Of a DNA stretch of 19,035 nucleotides, positions 1 to 7,203 are shown piece by piece. Made by a program: the position numbers and the translations under genes. The DNA comes from a candidate division WWE3 bacterium CG22_combo_CG10-13_8_21_14_all_39_12. Lineage in GTDB: Bacteria > Patescibacteriota > 4484-211 > GCA-002791395. The notes beneath the pieces were generated by a model. The model worked only from the letters and a program-made list of their open reading frames with translations, was not told the origin of the DNA and made no database searches. The stretch is from the NCBI GenBank assembly GCA_002771355.1, contig PCSU01000005.1:4324-23358 (forward strand). The letters are read 5' to 3'. Position 1 is the first letter of the stretch. Every line of letters begins with the position of its first letter.

Positions 1-41
1 AAGTGTATGTGGGTGAAAAACCCTGTCAACCCCTCAGGTCC

Positions 42-114
42 GTCATTCTGAACTTGTTTCAGAATCTACTAGGATACCTTTTTCCTTAAGATCTTGAAAC
101 AAGTTCAAGATGAC
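42..114. repeat. Nested palindromic repeat (two hairpins facing each other)
   Basis: Two 26-base arms (42-67 and 89-114) are inverted copies of one another, differing at four bases, with a 21-base spacer. Each arm is itself a hairpin: 8-base stems around a 5-base loop (ATTCTGAA/TTCAGAAT in the left arm, ATCTTGAA/TTCAAGAT in the right). The differences between the arms are paired so that each hairpin stays perfect. The element lies downstream of the Lon-like gene. It resembles dispersed intergenic palindromic repeats of bacteria. It has no U-tract, so it is not a standard intrinsic terminator. Confidence 0.8.
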
Positions 115-147
115 AGATAGATATCGAGACAACGCCGAATAGACGGT

Positions 148-196
148 GTTTACGTGTTACTAGTTACTAATTACCAGTTACTGTTTACGAATTACG
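148..196. repeat. Degenerate short tandem repeat rich in GTTAC
   Basis: About 49 bases are built from imperfect units of 6-8 bases around GTTACTA, ATTACCA and GTTTACGA. The run ends just before the stop codon of the Lon-like gene. No function is evident. Apart from this run and the palindromic repeat, nothing else is seen in 1-202. Confidence 0.5.
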
Positions 197-202
197 CTCT
201 TA

Positions 203-1342
203 TCACATTACCCCCGTCGGCATGAAGTCTTTAATGTTTTCAAGAGTAATTTCAAATTTTGATCCGCGCCCTTCAACCATGCGCATTGCTGCATTTCGAA
301 CAACCGCATTAATCGTTCTCTCCATCGTACGAATTCCGGCGTCATAACCCAATGGACGTGTAATTGCTGGCCACACATCAGGGGCAAACTCAATTGCATC
401 CACAGGCATTCCCGTAATTCGAAGCTGCTTTGGTAATAGATAGTCCCTAGCAATAACAATCTTTTCGTCATCGTTATACCCTGGCATTTTAATGAGTTCC
501 ATACGATCAAGAACTGCATTACTAATACCAGTCGTATTATTTGCCGAACCTAAAAACAACACCTCGGACAAATCGAATGGAAAGTCTATGTAGTAATCAG
601 TAAATTGAAAATTTTGCTCCGGGTCCAAAAGTTCAAGCAACACTCCCATAATCTCAGCCCTGGCCTGTTCAGCTGTACGATCAATCTCATCAAGTAAAAT
701 TACAGGATTTCTTGTTTGTGCACGCCTCAGGCCTTTAATTACCTGTCCTGGCTCTGCTTCTTCATTGGCTTTTGATTGCCCACGTAATTGAAGGGCTGAA
801 CCCATTCCTCCCATTGGAATACGAATAAACTCACGTCCAAGCGCCTGGGCAATAGTATATGCAATTGAAGTTTTACCTATTCCAGGCAACCCCACGAAAA
901 ACAAAATTGGTTGAGACTGTCTTCCTTGCCTTTGTTCTTTTTGCACAAACTGTGCACGAGCCTCATCTTCTTTAGCCTTATGTTGTAAATTCAAAATTGA
1001 AATATACTCTAAGATTCTATTTTTAATTGGCTCAAGTCCATAGTGAGTTGCATCTAACACTTCACGCGCCTTATCAATATCTAAATTATCTTCAGATCGT
1101 GATTCCCATGGTAAATTCACAACCCAATCCACATAGCGCTGAGTTTGGTCAAAAGCAGTGTTATAGCTATCAGAACCAAACTGCCGATTAACACTGGTGA
1201 TCATTCGCTCAACCTTACTTAAAAGCTCAGGTGGCAATACAACACCCGCAACCTGATCTACAATTGCTTGAATTTCAACAGACTGAATCTCTAAATCGTC
1301 TAATTTAGGTGAACCCGAAGGACTTATGGTATTTTTGGGCAT
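203..1342 (-). CDS. Lon-like AAA+ ATPase lacking the protease domain
   Basis: The 379-residue protein matches the middle of Lon (protease La). It has the helical segment before the ATPase (residues 31-120, with an LPW and a YGLEPIKNRILEY motif), Walker A GLPGIGKT (151-158), Walker B VILLDEID (214-221), a sensor-1 Asn in SANNT (266-270), a probable arginine finger in LDRME (278-282) and sensor-2 GYDAGIRTMER (332-342). It stops after the AAA lid, where Lon's Ser-Lys protease domain would begin. The N-terminal substrate-binding domain of full-length Lon is also absent. It is therefore probably an ATP-driven unfoldase or remodeller, or the ATPase half of a split Lon. It follows rplO by about 60 bases but has its own -10 box six bases before the ATG, so it is probably transcribed separately. 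It ends in tandem stops TGA TAA. Confidence 0.85.
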   Translation of the reverse strand: MPKNTISPSGSPKLDDLEIQSVEIQAIVDQVAGVVLPPELLSKVERMITSVNRQFGSDSYNTAFDQTQRYVDWVVNLPWESRSEDNLDIDKAREVLDATHYGLEPIKNRILEYISILNLQHKAKEDEARAQFVQKEQRQGRQSQPILFFVGLPGIGKTSIAYTIAQALGREFIRIPMGGMGSALQLRGQSKANEEAEPGQVIKGLRRAQTRNPVILLDEIDRTAEQARAEIMGVLLELLDPEQNFQFTDYYIDFPFDLSEVLFLGSANNTTGISNAVLDRMELIKMPGYNDDEKIVIARDYLLPKQLRITGMPVDAIEFAPDVWPAITRPLGYDAGIRTMERTINAVVRNAAMRMVEGRGSKFEITLENIKDFMPTGVM

Positions 1343-1348
1343 ACAAAC

Positions 1349-1377
1349 AGTATAGATTTATGAGGGATAAGAAACAA
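1349..1377 (-). promoter_or_regulatory. Promoter of the Lon-like gene (leaderless type)
   Basis: On the minus strand a TATACT -10 box (1349-1354) lies exactly six bases before the ATG at 1342. A TTGTTT -35-like element (1372-1377) sits 17 bases upstream of it. Transcription from this box would start at or next to the A of the ATG. The -35 match is weak. Confidence 0.55.
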
Positions 1378-1402
1378 GAGATAATTAGACTACAATTTAA
1401 CG

Positions 1403-1855
1403 TTATGTAACTATTTGAGCATCAACAGTACCACCCGCTTTTTCAACTTTTTCACGAGCATTAGATGAAACTAAAATATCAGAAGCTATACGTACTTTCT
1501 TTGTTATTGCACCAGATCCTAAAATCTTTATTGACCCTTTCTTTTTTGAGGTAATCCCTTTACTCAGGAGTGATTTAACAGACACTATCTCTCCATCACT
1601 GAATAGACGATCAACTTCATGAAGATTTATTGCAAATGCTGATTTTCCAGTTCCTCGAAATGATTTACCACGCAAAAAAGGCAACCGCTTCATGAGTCTA
1701 GCCTGACCACCTTCAAAACCAACCCTAATTCGTGTACGAGCTCGTTGTCCAGCCTCACCACGACCAGAGTTTTTACCCTTTCCAGAGCCTTTTCCACGCC
1801 CAACACGTTTTGCAGTAGGATGGATAATTTTTGATAACTGATTTAAAAATGTCAT
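1403..1855 (-). CDS. rplO: 50S ribosomal protein L15 (uL15)
   Basis: This 150-residue protein has the L15 signature: a Gly/Arg/Lys-rich N-terminal arm (RVGRGKGSGKGKNSGRG, residues 17-33) that threads into 23S rRNA, then FEGGQARLMKRLPFLRG. It is a late-assembling large-subunit protein. It lies two bases after rpsE in the junction TAATCATG, with no Shine-Dalgarno, so coupled reinitiation is likely. rpmD (L30), which usually precedes rplO, is missing, and secY, which usually follows, is replaced by the Lon-like gene. It is the last ribosomal gene of the operon here. Confidence 0.97.
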   Translation of the reverse strand: MTFLNQLSKIIHPTAKRVGRGKGSGKGKNSGRGEAGQRARTRIRVGFEGGQARLMKRLPFLRGKSFRGTGKSAFAINLHEVDRLFSDGEIVSVKSLLSKGITSKKKGSIKILGSGAITKKVRIASDILVSSNAREKVEKAGGTVDAQIVT

Positions 1856-1857
1856 GA

Positions 1858-2343
1858 TTATGAATGTTTTTTAATACGTTGTTTTATTGTTTTTAGTTGT
1901 GTTAATGCAAAAATAGTTGTATCAACATTTTGCTTCTTACCACTTGTTCCAAGGATTTTGGCTACAATATTTTGTACACCTGCGGCCTGAAGAACTGAAC
2001 GTACTGGCCCTCCTGCACGAATTCCTGTTCCTGCTGGAGCTGGTTTTAACATCACGCGAGATGCACCAATATTGACTTCAATTTCATGTGGAATAGTTCG
2101 TGCATCACCAACAATTGGAACTTCGACAAGCTGAGATTTTGCTCGTAGCGTTGCCTTTTTGATCGCTTCTATAACTGAAGGGGCTTTTGACAATGATGTG
2201 CCTACTCGTCCAGCACCATCGCCCACTACAGCTAGCGCTGAAAAGCTTAATCGGTTTCCACCTTTAGTCTTTTTTGATGTTCGTTTAATTTGAACAATCG
2301 TTTCGGTTAATTCGTCTTGTTGTTCTATTATTTGAGGATCCAT
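1858..2343 (-). CDS. rpsE: 30S ribosomal protein S5 (uS5)
   Basis: S5 helps maintain decoding accuracy and lies near the mRNA entry channel. The body matches the family: FSALAVVGDGAGRVG and, later, a GTGIRAGGPVRSVLQAAG motif in the C-terminal ribosomal domain. The ATG at 2343 gives 161 residues, close to the usual length, and sits 10 bases after the rplR stop. A longer reading to 2439 would overlap rplR by about 90 bases and adds residues unlike S5. No Shine-Dalgarno is seen. Confidence 0.95.
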   Translation of the reverse strand: MDPQIIEQQDELTETIVQIKRTSKKTKGGNRLSFSALAVVGDGAGRVGTSLSKAPSVIEAIKKATLRAKSQLVEVPIVGDARTIPHEIEVNIGASRVMLKPAPAGTGIRAGGPVRSVLQAAGVQNIVAKILGTSGKKQNVDTTIFALTQLKTIKQRIKKHS

Positions 2344-2353
2344 AATTTTTATA

Positions 2354-2704
2354 CTAAAAGTCAAGGCCTCCTTCACGCGCCCCTTGGGCAAGTGCCTTAA
2401 CTCTACCATGGTAAGCAAAACCTGCCCGATCAAATACAACCGCTTTTACATTAGCCTCAAGTGCCTTTTTAGCAATTGCAACCCCTACATTAAATGCTTT
2501 TTCTGTTCCTCGTTTACCTTCAATACTTCCTCCTACTGTTGACACACTAACAATAGTTAGGTCTTTGGTATCATCAATAACTTGAGCTGATATATTTTCA
2601 TTTGAGGCAAACACCACTAATCGAGGACGTAGCGTAGTACCCGAAATATTTTTTCGGTTTCGATACTGCCTTTTTACTCGTCTGTCGTGTCGTGATGCAA
2701 TCAT
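2354..2704 (-). CDS. rplR: 50S ribosomal protein L18 (uL18)
   Basis: This 116-residue L18 binds 5S rRNA in the central protuberance together with L5. It has the basic N-terminus (RHDRRVKRQYRNRK), RPRLVVFASNENISAQVIDD and the C-terminal FDRAGFAYHGRVKALAQGAREGGL typical of the family. It starts two bases after rplF in the junction TAATCATG. The end of rplF supplies a GGGGGAG Shine-Dalgarno about seven bases before the start, one of the better ones in this cluster. Confidence 0.97.
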   Translation of the reverse strand: MIASRHDRRVKRQYRNRKNISGTTLRPRLVVFASNENISAQVIDDTKDLTIVSVSTVGGSIEGKRGTEKAFNVGVAIAKKALEANVKAVVFDRAGFAYHGRVKALAQGAREGGLDF

Positions 2705-2706
2705 GA

Positions 2707-3252
2707 TTATGCTCCCCCTACCTTTGCTGCTTTACCAGGCTTCAAGTGTATAACTTCACCAGCATATCGTATGCCTTTACCTTTATATGGTTCTGGTGGT
2801 CTCACGGAACGAATATTTGCGGCAACTTGTCCGACTAACTGCCTGTCTATTCCTGAAACCTTAATTTTACCTTCGTCAATATCAAACGTAATTCCTTCTG
2901 GTGCCTCAACATCAATCTTGTGTGAATACCCAACCGCAAGCTCTAAAGCTGTACCTTTTTTCTGAACTCGATATCCAACCCCTACAAGTTCAAGACTTTT
3001 TTCAAACCCCTCGGTAACCCCAGTCGCAGCATTTGCTACAATACTTCTCCATAAACCCCACTGTGCTTTTGCCTCACGAGATTCTTTAACCATAGTAAAA
3101 ACAATCCCATCTTCGTTGTGCTCAACATTAATTAATGGGGAAACTGCATAGGTAAGTTCACCCTTTGGACCACTGACGGTTACGTTTTTACTATCAATAA
3201 TAACGGTAGCTTTTTCTGACAATTTTACTGGTTGTTTTCCTATTCTAGACAT
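2707..3252 (-). CDS. rplF: 50S ribosomal protein L6 (uL6)
   Basis: This 181-residue L6 starts MSRIGKQPVKL and ends with the family motif PPEPYKGKGIRYAGE followed by a Lys-rich tail. Two tandem L6 folds are expected. It binds 23S rRNA near the sarcin-ricin loop and helps shape the factor-binding site. It lies five bases after rpsH and is transcribed with it. Confidence 0.97.
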   Translation of the reverse strand: MSRIGKQPVKLSEKATVIIDSKNVTVSGPKGELTYAVSPLINVEHNEDGIVFTMVKESREAKAQWGLWRSIVANAATGVTEGFEKSLELVGVGYRVQKKGTALELAVGYSHKIDVEAPEGITFDIDEGKIKVSGIDRQLVGQVAANIRSVRPPEPYKGKGIRYAGEVIHLKPGKAAKVGGA

Positions 3253-3257
3253 AATTT

Positions 3258-3653
3258 TTAATATACCTCTACAAGAACTTCTCCACCAACATTTTCTTTT
3301 CGTGCATCCTCATGGGACATAATTCCCTTACTCGTACTAATAATTTGCATTCCAAATCCACCTCGCACATGACCCATTCCTTTTGCCTTCTGGTACTCAC
3401 GAACACTTGGCTTACTTACTCTTTTGATTTTTTCGATTGCAGGCTCACCTTTATCACCATACATAAGATCTACAATAAGTTGTTTTGTTACCCCTTCACC
3501 ATCGACACGAACATCAGCAATAAATGAGTACGCACCCAGTACATGAGCAATACCCTCTTTTTCTTTCGAGTAAGGCATACTGACTGAAACATGCTTAGAC
3601 ATGTATCCGTTTCTTATTCTTGTTAGCATATCTGCTATTGGATCTGTATTCAT
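3258..3653 (-). CDS. rpsH: 30S ribosomal protein S8 (uS8)
   Basis: This 131-residue protein starts MNTDPIADMLTRIRNGY, the S8 signature. It ends with the rRNA-binding stretch GGFGMQIISTSKGIMSHEDARKENVGGEVL in family form (STSKGIMSHEDAR, with VGGEVLVEVY at the C-terminus). S8 is a primary binder of 16S helix 21. In some bacteria it represses the spc operon by binding its own mRNA; no such site was identified here. It follows the S14 gene by about 10 bases. Confidence 0.97.
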   Translation of the reverse strand: MNTDPIADMLTRIRNGYMSKHVSVSMPYSKEKEGIAHVLGAYSFIADVRVDGEGVTKQLIVDLMYGDKGEPAIEKIKRVSKPSVREYQKAKGMGHVRGGFGMQIISTSKGIMSHEDARKENVGGEVLVEVY

Positions 3654-3663
3654 AATATATTTT

Positions 3664-3855
3664 TTACCAGCTTGATTTCACTACCCCAGGCAAATTACCA
3701 AGCAAAGCCTGTTCTCTAAAACAAATGCGACACAACCCAAACTTTCGTATGTATGACCTGGGCCTACCACATGCAGTACACCTATTAACAACCTTACGGG
3801 TTTCACCGTCTCTAATCTTTCTTTTGTTTCGTTCAAGCCACGATTTTGTTGCCAT
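3664..3855 (-). CDS. rpsN: 30S ribosomal protein S14, zinc-binding short type (uS14)
   Basis: This 63-residue S14 is the short zinc form (type Z). Four cysteines form a ribbon: Cys26 and Cys29 in CTAC, Cys42 and Cys45 in CRIC. Around them is the conserved GRPRSYIRKFGLCRICFRE and the C-terminal LPGVVKSSW. It sits between rplE and rpsH, its usual spc-operon position, two bases after the rplE stop. The start has only a weak G-rich stretch upstream. Confidence 0.97.
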   Translation of the reverse strand: MATKSWLERNKRKIRDGETRKVVNRCTACGRPRSYIRKFGLCRICFREQALLGNLPGVVKSSW

Positions 3856-3857
3856 AA

Positions 3858-4427
3858 TTATTCTTTTTCCCCTTCTTCTTTACTGGTAGAAAAAGGTGCG
3901 CCGAGCTCTGTAAGGAGTTCACGAGCAATTGTATCATCGTTAGTCGAGGTTACAATTGTTACCTGAAGCCCAAAAGAGCGTCTTACATTGTTAGGATCGA
4001 TTTCTAGAAATGGCAATTGCTCGGTTAAACCAAAAGAATAGTTACCATGACCATCAAAACCATTGGGGGAAATTCCTTGAAAATCACGGGTTCTTGGTAA
4101 CGTGTAGCTAAAAAGTTTTTCCAAAAAATGATACATTCTTTCACCACGAAGAGTTACTCTAACACCAACAGGCATTCCTTCACGAACATTAAATGCCGCA
4201 ATAGACTGACGTGCTTTTGTAACAACTGGTTTCTGGCCCGTAATTTTGCCCATCTGTTCAACAAGTTGTTCAATCATATCTTTGTTTTCTTTTATATCTC
4301 CGATTCCCGTATTAACTATTATTTTAGTTATTGCAGGCATTGCCATAATGTTTGACACCTTACCCTCAGTCATCCATTTTGGAACAACATTATTAATATA
4401 ATTGTTTCGTATAGATTCTTTATTCAT
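3858..4427 (-). CDS. rplE: 50S ribosomal protein L5 (uL5)
   Basis: L5 binds 5S rRNA and contacts the P-site tRNA. Family motifs include IVNTGIGD, KPVVTKARQSIAAFNVREGMPVG and a central RTRDFQGISPNGFDGHGNYSFGL-type segment (RTRDFQGIS, FDGHGNYSFG). I take the ATG at 4427 (189 residues), because it follows the rplX stop by two bases and has AAGGAG about 11 bases upstream. Starting at 4460 would overlap rplX by 31 bases and adds residues not typical of L5. The C-terminal tail is Glu/Lys rich. Confidence 0.95.
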   Translation of the reverse strand: MNKESIRNNYINNVVPKWMTEGKVSNIMAMPAITKIIVNTGIGDIKENKDMIEQLVEQMGKITGQKPVVTKARQSIAAFNVREGMPVGVRVTLRGERMYHFLEKLFSYTLPRTRDFQGISPNGFDGHGNYSFGLTEQLPFLEIDPNNVRRSFGLQVTIVTSTNDDTIARELLTELGAPFSTSKEEGEKE

Positions 4428-4429
4428 AG

Positions 4430-4735
4430 TTACGTAATCTCCTTTCCGCATTTTTTGCACATTCGTACACTCTTACCATCTTTATCCCCGTGACCAACTT
4501 TTGTCTTTAAATCACAGTGTGGACATACAAGCATTGCATTACTCACATTAATGGGAGCCGGTTTTTCAATAATCCCACCAGCACGATTGCTTGTTGCTTT
4601 TTGGTGGCGCTTAACAATATTTACCCCACCAATAACTATTCTTTTTTCAACCGGAAAAACCTTTTCTACTGAACCTCTGGTCCCTTTATCTTTTCCGGTA
4701 ATAACCTCAACTGTATCGTTTGTTTTTATTTTCAT
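4430..4735 (-). CDS. rplX: 50S ribosomal protein L24 with zinc-ribbon cysteines (uL24)
   Basis: L24 is an assembly initiator that binds the 5' end of 23S rRNA. The KOW-type start MKIKTNDTVEVITGKDKGTRG and the motif GGVNIVKRHQKAT identify it. The C-terminal part carries two Cys-x2-Cys pairs (residues 71/74 and 93/96), a zinc-ribbon form found in many bacterial L24 proteins. The ATG at 4735 (101 residues) starts after the rplN stop. The longer reading to 4753 would overlap rplN by a few bases and adds six residues before the family start. Confidence 0.95.
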   Translation of the reverse strand: MKIKTNDTVEVITGKDKGTRGSVEKVFPVEKRIVIGGVNIVKRHQKATSNRAGGIIEKPAPINVSNAMLVCPHCDLKTKVGHGDKDGKSVRMCKKCGKEIT

Positions 4736-4746
4736 AATATTATTTT

Positions 4747-5118
4747 CTACCAAACTTCTTTTGCTAATGATGCTACTTTGTTAAAACCTTTTTCCTTAAC
4801 TTCCCTTGCAATCGGACCTAACACTCGTGTCCCAATAGGCTCTTTAGTTGCATTGTTAATGACAACTGCTGCATTATCATCAAAACGAATATAACTTCCA
4901 TCTTTACGACGAACCTCTTTTGCCGTACGCACAACAACAGCATGTACCCTGGAACCATCTTCCATACCGCTCGTAGAGATAGCGCCCTTAACAACTGCAA
5001 AAACAATATCACCTAAAGATGCATATTTTTTTGCTCCCTTGCCAGGTACAGCAATAACGAGAAGTTCCCTTGCTCCGCTGTTGTCCGCTAATTTTATTCT
5101 TGATTCTTTCTGTAACAT
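4747..5118 (-). CDS. rplN: 50S ribosomal protein L14 (uL14)
   Basis: This 123-residue L14 starts MLQKESRIKLADNSGARELLVI and contains GSRVHAVVVRTAKEVRRKDGSYIRFDDNAAVVIN, conserved along the family in pieces such as RRKDGSYIRFDDNA. L14 lies at the subunit interface, contacts 16S helix 14 and is the docking site of the silencing factor RsfS. The length is normal. It starts one base after the rpsQ stop, without a clear Shine-Dalgarno. Confidence 0.97.
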   Translation of the reverse strand: MLQKESRIKLADNSGARELLVIAVPGKGAKKYASLGDIVFAVVKGAISTSGMEDGSRVHAVVVRTAKEVRRKDGSYIRFDDNAAVVINNATKEPIGTRVLGPIAREVKEKGFNKVASLAKEVW

Positions 5119-5119
5119 A

Positions 5120-5350
5120 TTAGGTTTTTTCTACAATAATCCACTTTTTAGTTTTTGAAATTGGTCGTGTCTCAATAATTGTTACAACATCTCCAACCTG
5201 AGAGGTCCCACTAAAATCGTGCACATGATATTTAGTCACACGTGTATATCGTTTCTTATACCGTGGATGGATTTTCATAACATCAACACCAACCGTTACA
5301 GTATGTTCTCCTGATTTCGATAAAATTGTTCCTGTTATTTGTTTTGCCAT
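5120..5350 (-). CDS. rpsQ: 30S ribosomal protein S17 (uS17)
   Basis: This 76-residue OB-fold protein has the S17 motifs HPRYKKRYTRVTKYHVHD and GDVVTIIETRPISKTKKWIIVE. It is a primary 16S rRNA binder that starts 5'-domain assembly. It lies 13 bases after rpmC. The bases before the ATG are A/T-rich with no Shine-Dalgarno. Confidence 0.97.
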   Translation of the reverse strand: MAKQITGTILSKSGEHTVTVGVDVMKIHPRYKKRYTRVTKYHVHDFSGTSQVGDVVTIIETRPISKTKKWIIVEKT

Positions 5351-5363
5351 ATTTTTATTGTCT

Positions 5364-5576
5364 TTAATTATTGTCTTTTAATTTTTCACTTCTAATTGTC
5401 AACATTCGTGCACGATCCTTGCGCATATCACGCAACACGTGTGATTTTACACTATCACTAAAATGGCGATCAACAGACCTCTTTAAAAAATCTTTTGTCG
5501 TCTCTGCAACTTGAATCTGCAATTCATCTGCAGTTTTTTCTCGTAATTCAGCTAGTCGTTCTTTTTGTTTTGCCAT
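5364..5576 (-). CDS. rpmC: 50S ribosomal protein L29 (uL29)
   Basis: This 70-residue helical-hairpin protein contains LAELREKTADELQIQVAE and a basic second half ending MLTIRSEKLKDNN. L29 sits beside L23 at the peptide exit tunnel, near the trigger factor and SRP docking site. It begins two bases after rplP in the same TAATCATG junction seen before rplR and rplO. Confidence 0.95.
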   Translation of the reverse strand: MAKQKERLAELREKTADELQIQVAETTKDFLKRSVDRHFSDSVKSHVLRDMRKDRARMLTIRSEKLKDNN

Positions 5577-5578
5577 GA

Positions 5579-5989
5579 TTATGCTTCTCGTACTACAAAC
5601 TGTGTCCTTACGCGCAATTTGTGTGCACCCCGTCTCATTGCTTCTTTTGCAATTTCTTCAGTAACACCTGACATCTCAAACATAACTTTACCTGGCTTAA
5701 TCTTTACAACATAATGATCAAATGGTCCTTTACCTGAACCCATTCGAACCTCTGCAGGCTTTTGTGTTACTGGCACATCAGGGAAAATTCTAATCCACAT
5801 CTTACCACCTCGTTTTACATATCCTCGAATTGCCTTTCTTGCAGCTTCAATTTCACGAGCAGTAACATGTCCGTGAGTTAGGGCCTTGAGTCCATACTCA
5901 CCAAAACTAACTTTATTTCCACGCTGCGCCTTGCCACGATTTTTGCCCTTAAATTGCCTTCTATATTTTAGTTTTTTTGGTTCTAACAT
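5579..5989 (-). CDS. rplP: 50S ribosomal protein L16 (uL16)
   Basis: This 136-residue L16 starts MLEPKKLKYRRQFKGKNRGKA and contains the family stretch GSGKGPFDHYVVKIKPG followed by FEMSGVTEEIAKEAMRRGAHKL. L16 is a late-assembling protein near the A-site tRNA elbow and the peptidyl transferase centre. A 25-base gap separates it from rpsC, the widest gap within the ribosomal block. The bases before its ATG are A/T-rich and show no Shine-Dalgarno. Confidence 0.97.
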   Translation of the reverse strand: MLEPKKLKYRRQFKGKNRGKAQRGNKVSFGEYGLKALTHGHVTAREIEAARKAIRGYVKRGGKMWIRIFPDVPVTQKPAEVRMGSGKGPFDHYVVKIKPGKVMFEMSGVTEEIAKEAMRRGAHKLRVRTQFVVREA

Positions 5990-6014
5990 GTTTATTTTTT
6001 ATCAGGAACTTACA

Positions 6015-6689
6015 TTAATTCCCAATTGTATTTCTGTTTCTTATACCTTTTACTTTTTTATCTGTCGGTTTTTCTTCAGGCTGTGTTATCCAAACCTTAA
6101 TTCCAATGGTCCCCTTTTTAGTTTTTGCAACACGGTATGCGTACTTTACATCCCGAGAAAGCGTTGATGTCGGTACTGAACCTTCACGAAACTTTTCACG
6201 ACGCGCAATCTGTCTTCCACCTAAACGACCACTTACAAAAATTTTAATTCCATCCGCACCTGCATCCATAACTCTTCGCATAGCACCAGTAGCTGCTCGT
6301 TTATATGGAAACCTACGTTCAATCGAGCGAATAATATTCTCCGCAACTATAACAGCTGACAGATCCGGGTTTTGTACCTCTTGAACATTAAGTCTTACTC
6401 GACCATCAATCATGACATCAAGATGTTTTTTAATTTGTTCAATCATTGACCCACCACGTCCAATAACAAGTCCTGGCCGTGCAACAACTAAGTCAATTGT
6501 TACATCGTTAATTGAGCGCGAAATAGTAAGCGTATCTATACCCGAAGAACCAACAATCTCATGAAGATAGTCACGAATAAGAGCATCCTGACGTACATAC
6601 TCGGCATAATTTTTCTTATCATGCCAAACACTATTCCATGCCTTATTTAACACTAACCTAAAACCAATCGGATTTACTTTTTGTGCCAT
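6015..6689 (-). CDS. rpsC: 30S ribosomal protein S3 (uS3)
   Basis: This 224-residue S3 starts MAQKVNPIGFRL. It has a KH domain with the GRGG loop (residues 77-80) and the C-terminal S3 domain with GAMRRVMDAGADGIKIFVSGRLGGRQIAR motifs (ADGIKIFVSGRLGG is diagnostic). It forms part of the mRNA entry tunnel with S4 and S5. It follows rplV by one base. The Lys-rich tail after residue 205 is common in the family. Confidence 0.97.
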   Translation of the reverse strand: MAQKVNPIGFRLVLNKAWNSVWHDKKNYAEYVRQDALIRDYLHEIVGSSGIDTLTISRSINDVTIDLVVARPGLVIGRGGSMIEQIKKHLDVMIDGRVRLNVQEVQNPDLSAVIVAENIIRSIERRFPYKRAATGAMRRVMDAGADGIKIFVSGRLGGRQIARREKFREGSVPTSTLSRDVKYAYRVAKTKKGTIGIKVWITQPEEKPTDKKVKGIRNRNTIGN

Positions 6690-6690
6690 A

Positions 6691-7203
6691 TTATTTAGTC
6701 TCCTTTCCTGTATCTTTTTTGGATTCTTTCTTATCTACTCTTGATGGTGTAGCTGGTTTTTTCTCTTTTGGTGCAGACTTTACTGCGCTTTTCTTCTTAC
6801 CAGAAACCTCTTTTTCTTCAACTTTATGTTTAGCTTCCTTACTATCTTTAACAAGATTCTCTTCTTCTTGAATCGAACCAACCTGAACACGAATATGACT
6901 AAACGTAGTCCTCATTATGTCCATTCGGCCACGAGCGCGATATTTGGGCTTTTTATACGTCATAGATTCTCCAATTTGTAAATCTTTTAACTCAAGTGTT
7001 GACTCTTCCATAGATTCGTTATTTACTGCATTAGCTATTGCACTATTAATTGTTTTCAATAGTGGCCCTGAAGCCTTCCTTTGTGACAAACCCAAGTATG
7101 CCTGCGCATCCTTAAGGGACATCCCCTTGATCTGTTTTGCCATGACTCTCACTTTGTCTGGCGAAATCCGTACATTTCTATTTATTGCTTTTACCGTTTT
7201 CAT
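6691..7203 (-). CDS. rplV: 50S ribosomal protein L22 with long basic C-terminal tail (uL22)
   Basis: Residues 1-110 are a normal L22: RNVRISPDKVRVMAKQIKG, LQIGESMTYKKPKYRARGRM and, near 103-107, FSHIRV. L22 lines the peptide exit tunnel. From about residue 113 the protein continues with a 58-residue Lys/Glu/Ser-rich, low-complexity tail (ending KKESKKDTGKETK) that standard L22 of about 110 residues lacks. The tail is probably disordered and may contact rRNA on the ribosome surface. It shares one base with the rpsS stop (TAATG). Confidence 0.96.
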   Translation of the reverse strand: MKTVKAINRNVRISPDKVRVMAKQIKGMSLKDAQAYLGLSQRKASGPLLKTINSAIANAVNNESMEESTLELKDLQIGESMTYKKPKYRARGRMDIMRTTFSHIRVQVGSIQEEENLVKDSKEAKHKVEEKEVSGKKKSAVKSAPKEKKPATPSRVDKKESKKDTGKETK

